NCBI GenBank assembly: GCA_001579985.1
Contig: LRSR01013649.1
Span: 1-34,936 of the forward strand
DNA from: Hypsibius dujardini
Lineage: Eukaryota > Tardigrada > Eutardigrada > Parachela > Hypsibiidae
Length of the DNA: 34,936 nucleotides
Direction of reading: 5' to 3'
Both the position numbers and the translations under genes were made by a program. The notes beneath the pieces are model-generated. The model worked only from the letters and a program-made list of their open reading frames with translations. It ran no database searches and was not told the origin of the DNA. Below, piece by piece: positions 20,299 through 30,736 of this stretch (position 1 is the first letter of the stretch; each line of letters opens with the position of its first letter).

Positions 20299-20776
20299 GT
20301 AATGTCGCTTGATTTTTTATGGCTATACGGACTCAATTTTCAACCCCCCCCCCACCCGTGATATCTGAATTGAATGAGGGAAGATAAAATTTTCCATTTG
20401 GGACGCAAAATTAAAATGTTCAAATAATGCATTGGAATACTTTATGAAACTCAATAAACTCAATATACACTGACATTAGAATATGAAACTTAAAAATGAA
20501 CAATAATTTAAGTCAAAATAACATGAACTGAAAGTGTCCTATACAGGAAAATGAACGCCAAATTGTGGAAACTGCCCATCGTAATTGTTTTTTTACACAG
20601 TCGCCAATTAAATCTGAACCTCATTTTAAATTATCCAGTAGATGTTCGTCCAATTTGGGGCGACAAGGGAGGCGACAATAAATTAATTTAGGGCAGGGCT
20701 GTTTCCGCCTGGGAACGGTCCTAGCAGGCATGAGAACAACTGAAAAAATGTAAAAAAATACAGACAGATCTGCAAT

Positions 20777-20823
<47 letters not shown>

Positions 20824-21035
20824 TAGACAGACAGACAATAAAAAGACAAACTTATGTACAGTCATTTCATTCTCAGCAATACGTCTTTCACTTAAAAGGA
20901 TAGTAACGACGAATCAATCTTTAATCCTTTATCCAAAATATCATTTTCCGATTTTTTCAACAACATGCTCTAAAATTCTTGTGCTAAGCGACAATCCGAG
21001 GCATCATCTCCACAACATCTTCAAACCGGGGGCCG
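20299..21035. other. Intergenic region with CAGA repeat
   Basis: It contains a 10-base C run (20344-20353) and the CAGA tract at 20777-20837. No gene is supported. Confidence 0.4.
20777..20837. repeat. (CAGA)n simple repeat
   Basis: About fifteen AGAC units are present with two interruptions (AAAC, AGAT). Minus-strand frames through it read Cys-Leu-Ser-Val repeats and are artefacts. Confidence 0.9.
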
Positions 21036-21573
21036 CTAATCCTCGGGCTATAAAAAGGATATACAGTTGGCAGACGTTTATTTTGTAAAACCAAGCCGCA
21101 TGTTTCGTCAGACTTACTTCCAGAGATAGTCCTGCTGGCGCACAGCTCACCTGTTTCAGACGAAAATCACACGTCAACATACACAACAAAATTTGAATTT
21201 AGGAATAGCGAAATCGAAACTCTTGATCGACAATTACAGAATATTTCACCATGTGCGGCTAAAAATAGCGCAATTTCTCGACTTACGCATTTGGGACATC
21301 CCTCTCCTTCGGCCAACTGGATGGTGTTGATTCGGCTGCGAGCCGCGTCAATCTCCTTATTCAGGGCAACTGTCCTAGCGTCAGTGATTGGTCCTTTCGC
21401 GCATTCCGGCTATGATAAAACTACCTAATTATTGACATCAGAACGAAACAAAATATTTTCAAACTGTGCAACGAACTTACGCAAGTTGGGCAGGCGTCTT
21501 GTCCCTCAATCTGGGCAGACGTGGCGATAACTGCAACCACCGCGACTAGCAAGACTGCAATAAACACTTTCAT
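21036..21573 (-). CDS. Small secreted protein with two CxxCxxC motifs (four exons)
   Basis: Minus-strand exons 21573-21481, 21409-21287, 21150-21118 and 21047-21036 join in frame; all introns are phase 0 with GTAAG donors and AG acceptors. The 86-residue product starts MKVFIAVLLVAVVAVIATS, a strong signal peptide. The mature part has DACPTC|PECAKG, a central helix-prone segment (TVALNKEIDAARSRINTI), then GCPKC|VSCAPAGLSLE|PED and TAG. Bars mark introns; two of them fall inside the two CxxCxxC motifs at the same place. Six Cys in total. The family is not recognised. The two motifs could bind metal or form disulfides; in a secreted protein disulfides are likelier. The consistent phase, exon lengths (93, 123, 33, 12) and motif symmetry argue strongly that it is real. 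Confidence 0.82.
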
Positions 21574-22723
21574 TGTCCCGTTCCGAGCTGCGAACGTGTG
21601 AGTGAAAAATGCAAAACTTCAAATTACTGCAAAAACGTTTAGACTGAACTGAAGGATTAATTTGGACAATAATTCCCTCACGAACGAAAAGCTAAATCCG
21701 TCGATTTCACCCTGCTGAAATGAAATGACGTGATTTCCTGTTTAGTTGTTTGTGCAGACTCTGTTTCAAGCAGCTGATTGGTACGAACAGATAGAGGACT
21801 CTCAGCCACCTGACTGAACATTGGCACAGGCGTGGTAAAGACACGTTGTAATGCCACTGTAATTCAAGAGGGCGCGCTTTACGACTGACTGATCTCTGGA
21901 CCTCACACAATATTTTGCTGGATATATAAACGAAGATTGCAAAATCGTTTAGCGCACGTATATAAATTACTATTCGGGCAAAAAAATTTGCTCGCTGAAA
22001 TTATCACAGCTTTACTATGATTGTTTGAATTCGTCAAACGGCAGTTGTTATGAAAGCGGCTAAATTGTTGAGTGCAAGATGCATACAGGCAGGCAAACAG
22101 TTCTTCACCGAGCATTTCAGCGATCGTCGATTTTGTGGTTGCTATTGCATACTACAAAATATATAAGTTCTTCTAACTAACATCAAGCGGTTTGTCTGAA
22201 AATCCACCAGTGCCTGGAGAGAATAATGGCTGAAGAATGGAGTGACGAGTGAAGAATGGAGGCTTGCAATTTTAATCCAGTACTTGTAACGTTAGTAAAA
22301 TACTCTCACGTTAGTTTGCGATCTCAATCGCTTCCGGTAGCAACGACTTTCTTATCAGGAAGTGCAAACACATACGCACTGACTCTCGTGACATTCCTCT
22401 ATCCCTCCGTCCGTCCGACTACCGGTCTATTTACTATACGTTTGTTTGTCTGTTTTCCTGCCTGTCTACTTAATTGTCTGTTTGTCTGTGTGTCTGTCTG
22501 CGTGTCTGTTTGTCTGTCTGTTTGTCTGTGTCGGTGTCTGTGTTTAAGTCTCTGTTTGTCTCCTTGTCTCCTTGTCTCCTTGTTTGTCTGTGTGTCTGTC
22601 TGCGTGTCTGTTTGTCTGTGTCTGTGCCTGTCTGTGTCTGTGTTTGTGTGTCTGTTTGTCTCCCTCCAACTCTCCCCTCCTGAAAAAGGTTTTTTTTTAT
22701 TTTCAGACGAAATTTTCAGACGA
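21574..22723. other. Intergenic region with TGTC/TGTT repeat
   Basis: It holds a plus-strand TATATAAA motif near 21921 without an identifiable gene, and the repeat tract at 22440-22665. Minus-strand frames at 21707-22115 lack supporting motifs. Confidence 0.4.
22440..22665. repeat. Degenerate TGTC/TGTT simple repeat
   Basis: About 225 bases of TGTCTGTTTGTC-type units are interrupted by CC and CG variants. This is the TCTG orientation of the same repeat type seen at 8348, 20777, 25202 and 30310. The long plus-strand Cys/Val/Ser frames here are repeat artefacts. Confidence 0.85.
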
Positions 22724-24160
22724 CTAACATTTCGTTAGGCATTTAGTAAGAGCAGGTGAAATCATAGATTCAACATATCCAGCGACACCAGTGAATATTG
22801 AAGCCTGACTGGCAGTGCCACACCTACAAAACAAGGTGTATTGAAAAACGTATGAACAGACCATCGTGTGTGAGCAAATTCCACTGCCAGTATTAACTAT
22901 ACAATGATATAATTTACCCTATACTCGATCCGCTGACAATGCCCAGTATGCGATGCTTCTTCGTCGTGAGTCCCGTAGTCCGATTCAGAACGAGATACTC
23001 CTCGAACAATGCTCCACCGCTGTCACCCTGCCCATAAGAATTAATTGTGATACACCTGACATAAAGTCCAGCGTTGCAACGGACTTTTTGTGGAGGGGGG
23101 GGGGTTCGAGGGGACCAGCCACATTTGATTTTGATTAAAAATAAAACATGCGGGTAAAAAATATTTTTTAACAAAATAAAAATTCAAAAAGTTCAGCTAC
23201 CTTGTTGTTCCATTTCAGGGGCAGTCATGACTTTTGCCTACTTCTCGAGGTTGCCCCTCCCCCTTAATCTAAAGTTCTACTTTCAGCCTACATTGCTGAG
23301 AAAAATAGCAAACCTGACAGACGTCGGTGTTGGTGCTGTCAGTACATATTATATGCTCCGTGAAATTGAACTTGGGATAGATGCTCTGGCAGGCTCTGCG
23401 CGAGATGAGCTCGACTCTTGCCACCTGCAGGATCACCAGTGGAGTCACTCGTGTCAAGTCTGCCTCGTAGTTCCTCTTCGTGTAGCCCCATCCCGCGATC
23501 CACGCCAGGTCCTCTTCCCCCGTACAGAGCTTTTTCCCCGGCGGCGGGAGACTGATGTATTCAACTTTTTCGTTGCCGATTTCTATCGCCTTCGCCAGAG
23601 TGAGCAGCGCAATGTCGTGCTGCAAATGTGTTCCGGCATTGTAATTGTTGTATCTCGGGTGGATCTGGATGTTGCTGATGCTGACAGCGGGGCTGTTGTG
23701 GGGATTGTGACTGCCGCCTTTGATCTTCAGCTGATTCTTGTCCAGGAGGTCATTCCTAAAAATTGAAAGCAGGCGCAGTTATTTACGGCGATGTATTCAG
23801 AATTCAAAAGCGGATCGACAATTGGGCGGACCGGACGGTTGGTCATTCTTGACTTCAACTAAAAGGCGCCTTCCTCTTCCCCCTTTTTGTTTCATGTTGT
23901 TTTTACGATTACTTAGCAAGGTCTCTTACCAAGCTTACTTACGAATGAGGGTACTTAGGATTTGGACAGCGGTACGCTCGCATTCGTTGAACGTGGCATC
24001 TACAATGGTAAAAATATCCTTAACATGAATCAGAAAACAAAACCAAATTCAGTTTTAATGAAGGAAAAAATGACGTTGATTTTTTGGTCTAGAAACGCTT
24101 ACCGGTTTTGGTGAATACACACGTAAACAGCAGCAGGGGCATTATCCAAAACATTTTCAT
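22724..24160 (-). pseudogene. S1 serine protease gene lacking the exon for the catalytic His
   Basis: Minus-strand exons are 24160-24103 (signal MKMFWIMPLLLFTCVF, phase 1), 23999-23943 (TFNECERTAVQILSTLI, phase 1 to 1), 23755-23314 (phase 2 in), 23027-22918 (phase 0 to 2) and 22823-22724 (TAG at 22724-22726). The third encodes HLQHDIALLTLAK with catalytic Asp, WIAGWGYTK and TDVCQ; the fourth encodes GDSGGALFEEY with catalytic Ser; the last encodes CGTASQASIFTGVAGYVESM. Asp two residues before Cys191 predicts trypsin-like specificity. The exon that should carry the mature N-terminus, the C42-C58 loop and His57 is absent. Only 187 bases separate the flanking exons, and no such sequence is there. 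Coding length sums to 767; one 136-base exon, as in the paralogues, would restore the frame. Splicing as present shifts the frame, so the copy is broken or misassembled. Confidence 0.82.
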
Positions 24161-24292
24161 CTTTTTTATTACTCGAAGAAAGTTAACATGGTCCCTCGCA
24201 GAAAGTAATCGATATAGTTATATGCGATTAGAACTGATTTGAGAGCAATTCGGATGGTTCGGATGTCAAATCGAGGAACACATTGATCGTGC

Positions 24293-24787
24293 TCAACTGA
24301 TTAGATCCGGCTTGAGCTGTACTTTGCTCGAGTATTCTACCAGTGCCATCGCAGCCTGTACGCCAACAGAACTGCAGAACCAATCACGTAGTCTTCCGTA
24401 CTGCTTGTCAGTGAACCCATTCCATGAACTAAGGAAGAAAAACTGTTAGTTGAATCTCCCGATTCTGATTAGTTCTGAGTTCTCAAGGCCGCTTTATTGG
24501 TAGAGAGTTGGTTCATTACCAGCTCCGGTCGGTCTCGCTCCGTCTTCCCTCCACCCGCTCGACACGGCTTATGCTACAAGTTCCCCTCCCTTCTTCCCCT
24601 TCTCTAGGCTGCTTTATTGGTAGAGAGTGGGTTCATTATGAGTTTTAAACGAAAGAAACTAAACGCCCTTTTATCACTCTTGAGTTTTAGTCACAGCATT
24701 TGCATGACCGTAGTCAGAACGGCGAAGTTTTATACCTGGATATTGAGGAACCGATGAGCTTTCCAAATTTATCAGGTTCGTTAAGCT
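24293..24787 (-). CDS. Unrecognised gene, two 3' exons
   Basis: Exon 24787-24736 follows GATTACAG and encodes LNEPDKFGKLIGSSIS, phase 1 in and phase 2 out (GTATAA). Exon 24428-24293 follows TTCTTCCTTAG and reads SSWNGFTDKQYGRLRDWFC, then SVGVQAAMALVEYSSK, to TGA at 24293-24295. Phases agree across the join and codon use looks coding. The upstream exon with the start was not identified; an open minus-strand stretch near 24945-25080 has the wrong exit phase. I do not recognise the product. It ends 132 bases upstream of the S1 gene at 24160, in the same direction. The donor also reads as TATAAAA, so a TATA box is an alternative reading of that spot. Confidence 0.5.
24485..24645. repeat. Short tandem duplication around GCTTTATTGGTAGAGAG
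   Basis: GCTTTATTGGTAGAGAGT followed by GGTTCATTA occurs at about 24491-24519 and again at about 24611-24639. The spacing is 120 bases. It lies in the intron of the unrecognised minus-strand gene. Confidence 0.7.
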
Positions 24788-25236
24788 CTGTAATCATTCG
24801 AAGGGACCTAAGTCAGCACTCTTAAAATTAAATATAGCCGAAACGAGGGGAAATGAAGGGGAGGGATCTTTTTGCCTAAGCCGCCCGATACAGAAGTTGA
24901 GCACTTATTCCCTGTTCTTCATTTCCGTTGTTTCATACACCTTGTGAATAAGACACAGTCGGCAACTGATAATGACGAAAAACGTCTTCTCATGATAATT
25001 CTTCCCTTGCAGTTTGCGGATGGCATTGAGAAGTATCGGCGCGGCACACGCTTGAGTTGTTGTGACGAATGATGGTATCATTTGATTTCGGGTTCAGACT
25101 CACGCACCCTCATGTTACGTGATTTGGAGAAGTTCGACCTGTCTTCATGTGAAATTACAGACAATTAGTGAGCGAAAAATTAAACAGAAAAACAAACAAA
25201 CGGACAGACAGACAGATGAACAAGCAAGCAGACAGG

Positions 25237-25288
<52 letters not shown>

Positions 25289-25771
25289 AAATAGGCAGAT
25301 AGACAGACACACATACAGGCAGACAGACAGACTGACAGATAGTCAGGCAGACAGACTGACAGATAGTCAGGTAGACAGACAGACTGACAGATAGTCAGGC
25401 AGACAGACAGACAGACAGAAAGACGGGCAAACGGACAAACAGACAGAGAGACAAAAAGACAAACAGGCAGATAGACAGACACACCTACATGCAGACAGAC
25501 AGCCAGACAGATAGTCAGGCAGACAGTCAGACAAACAGTTGCGTTGAACAGTTAAGATTTATGCGGCGGTGCTGATGTCGCTGCTACTTGCGCCGCCGGC
25601 AGTCGGCAAAAAGTATCTTTGCTGGTCTAGCTGAATTCGTTTAACCACTTAATGTACTGTTGAGCTCTACACGCCATCGACTTTTGTAGCTCGACGAATG
25701 TAGCCCATTAACTTCCAGTTATATTTCAGTCTACACAAATACACTCTTCTGCTTTCCCCGATCAAATCAAG
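24788..25771. other. Intergenic region with CAGA minisatellite
   Basis: Apart from the repeat at 25202-25538 no feature is supported. It may hide the 5' exon of the minus-strand gene ending at 24293. Confidence 0.4.
25202..25538. repeat. CAGA-based minisatellite
   Basis: About 337 bases of AGAC-type units are present. Between about 25318 and 25400 there is higher order: a unit of about 30 bases containing GACTGACAGATAGTCAGG is repeated three times, and a fourth diverged unit lies near 25505. Frames on both strands are repeat artefacts. Confidence 0.9.
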
Positions 25772-26039
25772 ATGGATCAGTTGAGGACTTGCGCAAGTAT
25801 GCTCCTCGGGTTGTTCGGCCTACCGGGTACGAATTCCCATTTTTTTTCGCGGAAAATAATCGTCAAATTTCCTTTTATCAAATGTATGTGTCATTTTGTG
25901 TTTGTTTTTGTCATTTTTGGTTATAGCCATTTTCGTCGCCTCGCACGCCGCAGCTGCTAGAAGGAGGAATAATAACTAGCCCTCGTTTAAAAATAGGGCA
26001 GTTTCTCACGACGAACGCACATCGCAATTAGCGATCGTC

Positions 26040-26400
26040 GACAGCTATAGCCTACCTTTCGCTGCCGATGATCCAGCAGTGCCCAATTTAATTAGTTAGG
26101 ACTAATTAAAAACGAATAATTAGATCTAATTTTTTTGACGGTTTGAGGAGCTGAAATTGTGTTTCACGCTATATATTACACTACTTGTATTACTTCTTAC
26201 TAATCATTACTAAATAATTAAGTATATAAATATTTACATTATATATTTAATTACGTTATATTATTCATTATTATTACTAATTACCATCATCATTACTATT
26301 ATTATTATAGCTTACTATTATTATTAATTATAATCATTACTATTATCACATATAATAAATACTTCTGACTTTTATATTACTTTTATGTTATTGGTATTGA
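26040..26400. other. AT-rich intronic stretch
   Basis: Long runs of TTATTA/ATTACTA-like sequence lie between exon 1 and the His-to-Leu exon of the decayed protease. No coding or structural feature is supported. Confidence 0.5.
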
Positions 26401-27204
26401 AGTAGTGCATTCCGCTTTCAGCTGGCGTGGAAGCTCAACCACACCGCCACTCCTTCATGGTCAGCCTTCAGAGGGGGAACCACGTCTGCGGAGGCTCAAT
26501 TCTTCCTGAGTGGCAGGTGTTAACAGCAGCCCTTTGCGTTACGAAACACCGTACAAAGTGAGAGCCAAGTGTTTTTGCTAGCTGATTGTACATTAATAAC
26601 TCTTGTGCGCTAACAACTAATCACGCTTCAAACTGTAGCAGAGAAATGCAGATAGGCATGGCTTAATAGTTGAGGCTTGTCGAGATTAGGCTTCAGGTGT
26701 CGGCGCAGGGCACCGAGTGAGCGACGTCCCCGAAAAAAATTGTTTTTTTATGCTTAAAAATATGAAAATGGAACTCTAAACCATAAATATTGCCGGAGGT
26801 ATAAAGAGGCGTTCGGGGGAGGGGAGAACTACGGCAACTACCCTCACTTAATTAACTCGATGGCTTGGTGGGGAGGCACTTTAAATTGCTAGTAAGTTTA
26901 CACTTTAAATTAATTTTTTGAAGCCACACTGCCTCCCCCCTCACAAGTAAAATATACGTTTCGCAGCGGATGCCACTCCTGATTCCCCGTTGAATATTGC
27001 ATTTTGAACGGAAACGTGACAAGTTTGAATCTGCAAAATAATGAGAACTCTTTTTAGGGGAAAGGAGATTTGCCCAGGCACTGGCACGGGCAGTTAAAAT
27101 GAGCCTCTACTGAAGCGTAAAACAATTTTATAAATCGGAGACCTAGTTACCTAAACGAGTTAAAGGAATATGAATGTAGTGTGAAATGAACTAGAATAGT
27201 TTTT

Positions 27205-27335
27205 TACGTGGCGAATTGAGGTTGGCTTGGGGAATATTAAGCCCATCTAGGGGGCGTTGGGGGGTGGGAGTAAAAGGTCGATCCCTAGGCTTGAGAAACG
27301 GACATTAAGACCATACCCCCTCCCTACCCTCACCA
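27205..27335 (-). repeat. Diverged reverse copy of the dispersed repeat
   Basis: On the minus strand AAGCCAACCTCAATTCGCCA corresponds to AAGCCGACCTCAATCCGCCA at 17645-17664. The inward sequence is C/T-rich with runs of G on the plus strand. It abuts the truncated exon 5 remnant of the decayed protease and may have destroyed it. Confidence 0.45.
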
Positions 27336-27596
27336 TGGTGGACAAATTTTTAAGACTATGCCAAATTTGCGCCTTCAGATGGCAGACGTTATCAGCTACG
27401 CGTCTGGACAGAAATATTCACAAATTTCCGGAATACTCAGCCAATCACACTTGCATGAAAGATTTGCCCTTTTTTCAGGTGTCAGGATAAGGGTGAAGCC
27501 ATCGTGCTCTCTAGAGTGTCGCAGTATCCGCTATGGCTTAGCACATTCGGTATCCTGTCTGTAACATTTAGAGCTCGCGTTCAGCATCGCCCGTGA

Positions 27597-28626
27597 ACCT
27601 TCCTCGACTGAACATAATCCCTTTAGTACGTACGCACTGCGTTCTTACTCGGAGTCTCTACATGTGGCTAGCATGACCGCAGGTTATTATTCGGAATTGG
27701 GCACTTTTGGTTCAATAAAAAAAGATCCAGGAGTGGCCAGGTGAATGTTCAGTCTCAATATTAAATATTAATAGTCTAAATCTAAGTGCCAGTCTAAATG
27801 CCCTTAACAATAAAATCACAATGCAACTGCATTAACAACCTCCATGCTCGCTCGTCAATCAGAAACTCGTTGAACAGGCACTAAGGATTGACTATTTAGC
27901 CGGCTGGACTTTTCACCTCCCCCCCCCAGCAAGATGAGGAGTTGGCAAAAATTGTTCTACGCCATCGAATAAACTCCCGATCTTCTCTCCCTGTCCTCAT
28001 CTGACAGGATGCAACTACTCTGAAAGTACTTCAAACCTTCTTTTTGCAACCCCGAAAACCTTCTTTAGCGACTCTCCGTACAATGGAGGGGGCGGACCCT
28101 CAGTGTCTGAGAAGTTACGTCAAAAATAAATCGACATATGATCACGAATCGATTGTTTTATTTTTTCTGTCGGTGTGAAGTGAATCATTCGTCGCGAGTC
28201 TGCATTCTGAAACAGTTTCCGCAGTTTCACCGACCAAAGAGCACTGAACCCGTGAATGGCCGTGCCTACACCAATCCTTCATTTAGCTCACTCAAATAAC
28301 GGAAATTCCTCCACGGCCTGCCGCAAGACGAATGTTCGTTGCTTCGCGGCAGTTTTCACGAGCCGCGCTTTTGGAGATTAAGATGGCGAGTTCCACCGAT
28401 AAGCTCGCTTCTGTGCTGTGTCCGTAGCAAGAGGCGGTTATCGTGTTAACTCATCAATTCGACGTCACCAGGAACATGCATCAGTGGATCACTAAATCAA
28501 CTAATGTATTTAAAACCGAACCACGGACGCAAAAAAGGTAATTTCTTATTGTTCTAATGGTCTAAATTGTTTTTTTAAGTCTTCTTCATCAGAATTGCCG
28601 AGATTCGGACATCAACTCTTGTTGCC
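27597..28626. other. Intergenic region
   Basis: No exon is supported. A possible 5' untranslated exon of the downstream protease could end at a GTAATT donor near 28538, with acceptor CTTCTTCATCAG at about 28590; this is weak. Confidence 0.35.
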
Positions 28627-30149
28627 ATGAAAACCTCTTTATCGGTCTGCATGACATTGATTTCGGCAGGCATCCATGTTTCACGTAAGTTTTTTGTAGA
28701 CTTGTTTACAAAAATCAAACATACTATTTAATTTGGTAATTTTCCTCCTTGACCTTAATAAAAAAAATGTTGTTTCATTTCTTTACCAGTTGCGGTCAAA
28801 AGTAATGAGGAAAATCCGACGGTGGTCATGTCTTTTATCCGGATGCTAAATTTCAGTGCTACAATCCCCAGAGGAGCACCGTGGCAGGTATTTGGACAAC
28901 AACGACAGCGATGGAAACGTTCCACTAACGCCTCAATGAACGGCGCTCCCGAAGAATCAGTTGTGGGTAAATTGATTCATTGATTTATGTGTACTGCATG
29001 TGCGCCAGATGCGATGAAACTTCAAAATCGACGGGCACAGCTTGTTTCGCTTGATTCGTAGTGCTTAATCCACGATTGAGAGTGAGCGTGTCCGCCCATG
29101 ACTATCCCTTCATTGTCAGTCTTCGGAAGAGAGGCGGTCAGCATTTCTGCGCGGGTTCTCTCCTGTCGGACACGCACGTTCTCACAGCCGCCCACTGCGT
29201 GGTCCCGGAATTGACAAACGGGTAGGAAGTTTTCGTTAGAAACTGACTCGGTTACAGTGATCACTACAGAATACGGGAACAGATATAATAAGTTACCAGA
29301 AATGGTATCGGAGGACACTCCTTACCCACGTAAAAAATATTAGTTAATATTAAAATATTAATATCAAATATTGGTTTCTTATTGCAGAAAACGGTTCCGA
29401 GTGATAAACGCGAGCGACTACGAAGTGGGCGTGGGATTGCACAACCGCAACGGGGGCAATTGGCGCAACTGGTACGCCATCAAGTCTATTCAACCGCACG
29501 AAGAGTACATTAACCCTGACAATTTCAAAGTGCTCAACGACATCGCCCTCATCACCCTGACCAAATCAGTGCTGGCCGCCACGAAAGCCGGAAGAATCGA
29601 GCTGCCGCTGAACCGCAACACCAATCCGCAGCCCGGCGACCGACTGCTGACTATCGGATGGGGAAAAACCACTGTGCTCTTTGACGACCTCCCGGAAGAC
29701 TTACAAGGCGCACGTTTGACAGTTATTACGGATACGGAGTGTGCAAAGCGCCTGGGGAAGGGGCGAACTATGCCAACGACAAATATCTGCACAGACAATG
29801 ACGGAGCGACAACGTGTAGCGTAAGCTTAACCTTAATTTGAGCTGTGCCGTATTTCGTTAGTTCACACGTGTGTTGATTTTAATTTAGGGCGACAGTGGA
29901 GGTCCCTTGTTCAAAGTCATTGGTACAAAAAAATTCCAGTTGGTGGGGATTACAAGCTACGGGTGGAAAAAGTATGCGCGAAGATTATTGGCCCAGTCTC
30001 ACAACCTACCCGTAATTTGGCGGTCGTTTTGCAGGTGCACACAAGATAAGAAAGCTAGTGTTTTCACGAGAGTGTCACAGTATCTCCCGTGGATCTTAGC
30101 AGCCCAAGCGAATAGAAGTCCCAGAGCACACGGCAGACGGCATCAATAA
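28627..30149 (+). CDS. S1 serine protease with full catalytic triad (six exons)
   Basis: Exons are 28627-28684, 28790-28966, 29083-29221, 29388-29820, 29889-29971 and 30035-30149, giving 334 residues. Exon 1 starts [15 protein letters not shown] (signal). Exon 2 is a pro-region with [11 protein letters not shown] and ends in PEESVV. Exon 3 has [23 protein letters not shown] and LTAAHC (His 116). Exon 4 has [11 protein letters not shown] (Asp 176) and LTIGWGK. Exon 5 starts GDSGGPLF (Ser 272). Exon 6 encodes [19 protein letters not shown], aligned with trypsin-family C-termini. The mature N-terminus reads VVVS instead of IVGG and no basic residue precedes it. The exon 3 acceptor (GATTGAGAG) has a weak pyrimidine tract. 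The S1 pocket base (position 189) is Thr, so trypsin specificity is unlikely. The last intron is 63 bases and open in frame. AATAAA (30145-30150) overlaps the stop. Confidence 0.87.
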
Positions 30150-30308
30150 ATGTTTTCTATGCAAGTAAACAAACTTCGTCAGAGGATGAAGATGTCAAAT
30201 CTGATCTCATTGTGGCAGAAAACAGACTGCAAATTCCATTAACGTAAAGAAATGTGATTTTCTTTCGAGACGATCAATGTGAATAGGTGCAAAAGAAGTA
30301 TGAGTATT

Positions 30309-30343
<35 letters not shown>

Positions 30344-30736
30344 GTCTGTTTGTCTGTCGTGTTTTCAGGCACTTTGCACAAGCCTGCCCAGTTTGCGAGG
30401 CCAGCTACTGCTAATGTTTACCGAATCGCAAAAAGCAAAAAGAAGCATCTGGTAGTCTTCATGTTTCGTCATCGTCAGATCGACCGCGAGATTCGTGTGC
30501 AAAAGTTCGAACACGCGGCACCGAGTAGCTTCAACCGCGTTTTTTTTTCTGAAACATCATTTGTGCATGACACGTCTTCCAATTTGTGAATTATACGATC
30601 AAAATTGCGGCAACGCTCTCCACAAACATAGAATTATAAACCCAGTCGCAATTAATGAGAGTAATGCTCGTCCGACATTTACTGACCGTGAGATAGAATG
30701 TGGCAATAGTTTCTCCTGTTACTATTTTTCCTTCAG
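30150..30736. other. Intergenic region with TGTC repeat
   Basis: It contains the repeat at 30310-30358. The signal-peptide exon expected for the 8-Cys-like frame at 30737 could lie here but was not found. Confidence 0.35.
30310..30358. repeat. (TGTC)n simple repeat
   Basis: About twelve TGTC units are present with TATC and TTTG interruptions. This is the same repeat type as the CAGA tracts elsewhere in the window. Confidence 0.9.

Larger units (their letters stand above)
25772..27596 (+). pseudogene. Decayed S1 protease paralogue with catalytic His changed to Leu
   Basis: Exon 1 (25772-25826, MDQLRTCASMLLGLFGLP, phase 1) could join CC ATT TTC after TTATAG near 25926 to give a signal peptide, but that frame reaches TAG with no donor. 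Exon 3 is clear: 26422-26557, 136 bases, phase 1 to 2. It reads AGVEAQPHRHSFMVSLQ, then HVCGGSIL and VLTAALCV. The two Cys of the loop remain but His57 is Leu. A degraded exon 4 start (LVEIRLQVSAQGTE, then TGA) may lie near 26675-26720. A remnant of exon 5 at about 27337-27390 (GGQIFKTMPNLRLQMADVIS) aligns with GGPLFKVIG...FQLVGITSY of the gene at 28627, without the catalytic Ser and without a donor. Exon 6 is 27479-27596 (CQDKGEAIVLSRVSQYPLW), ending in TGA. The Asp exon is lost. Confidence 0.72.

Noticed and set aside
22256-22738. 160-residue plus-strand frame rich in Cys, Val and Ser
   Set aside because: Produced by the TGTC/TGTT repeat tract; it also overlaps the last exon of the minus-strand protease.
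25119-25482. Asp/Arg/Gln-rich and Cys/Leu/Ser-rich frames on opposite strands
   Set aside because: Both are frames of the CAGA minisatellite.
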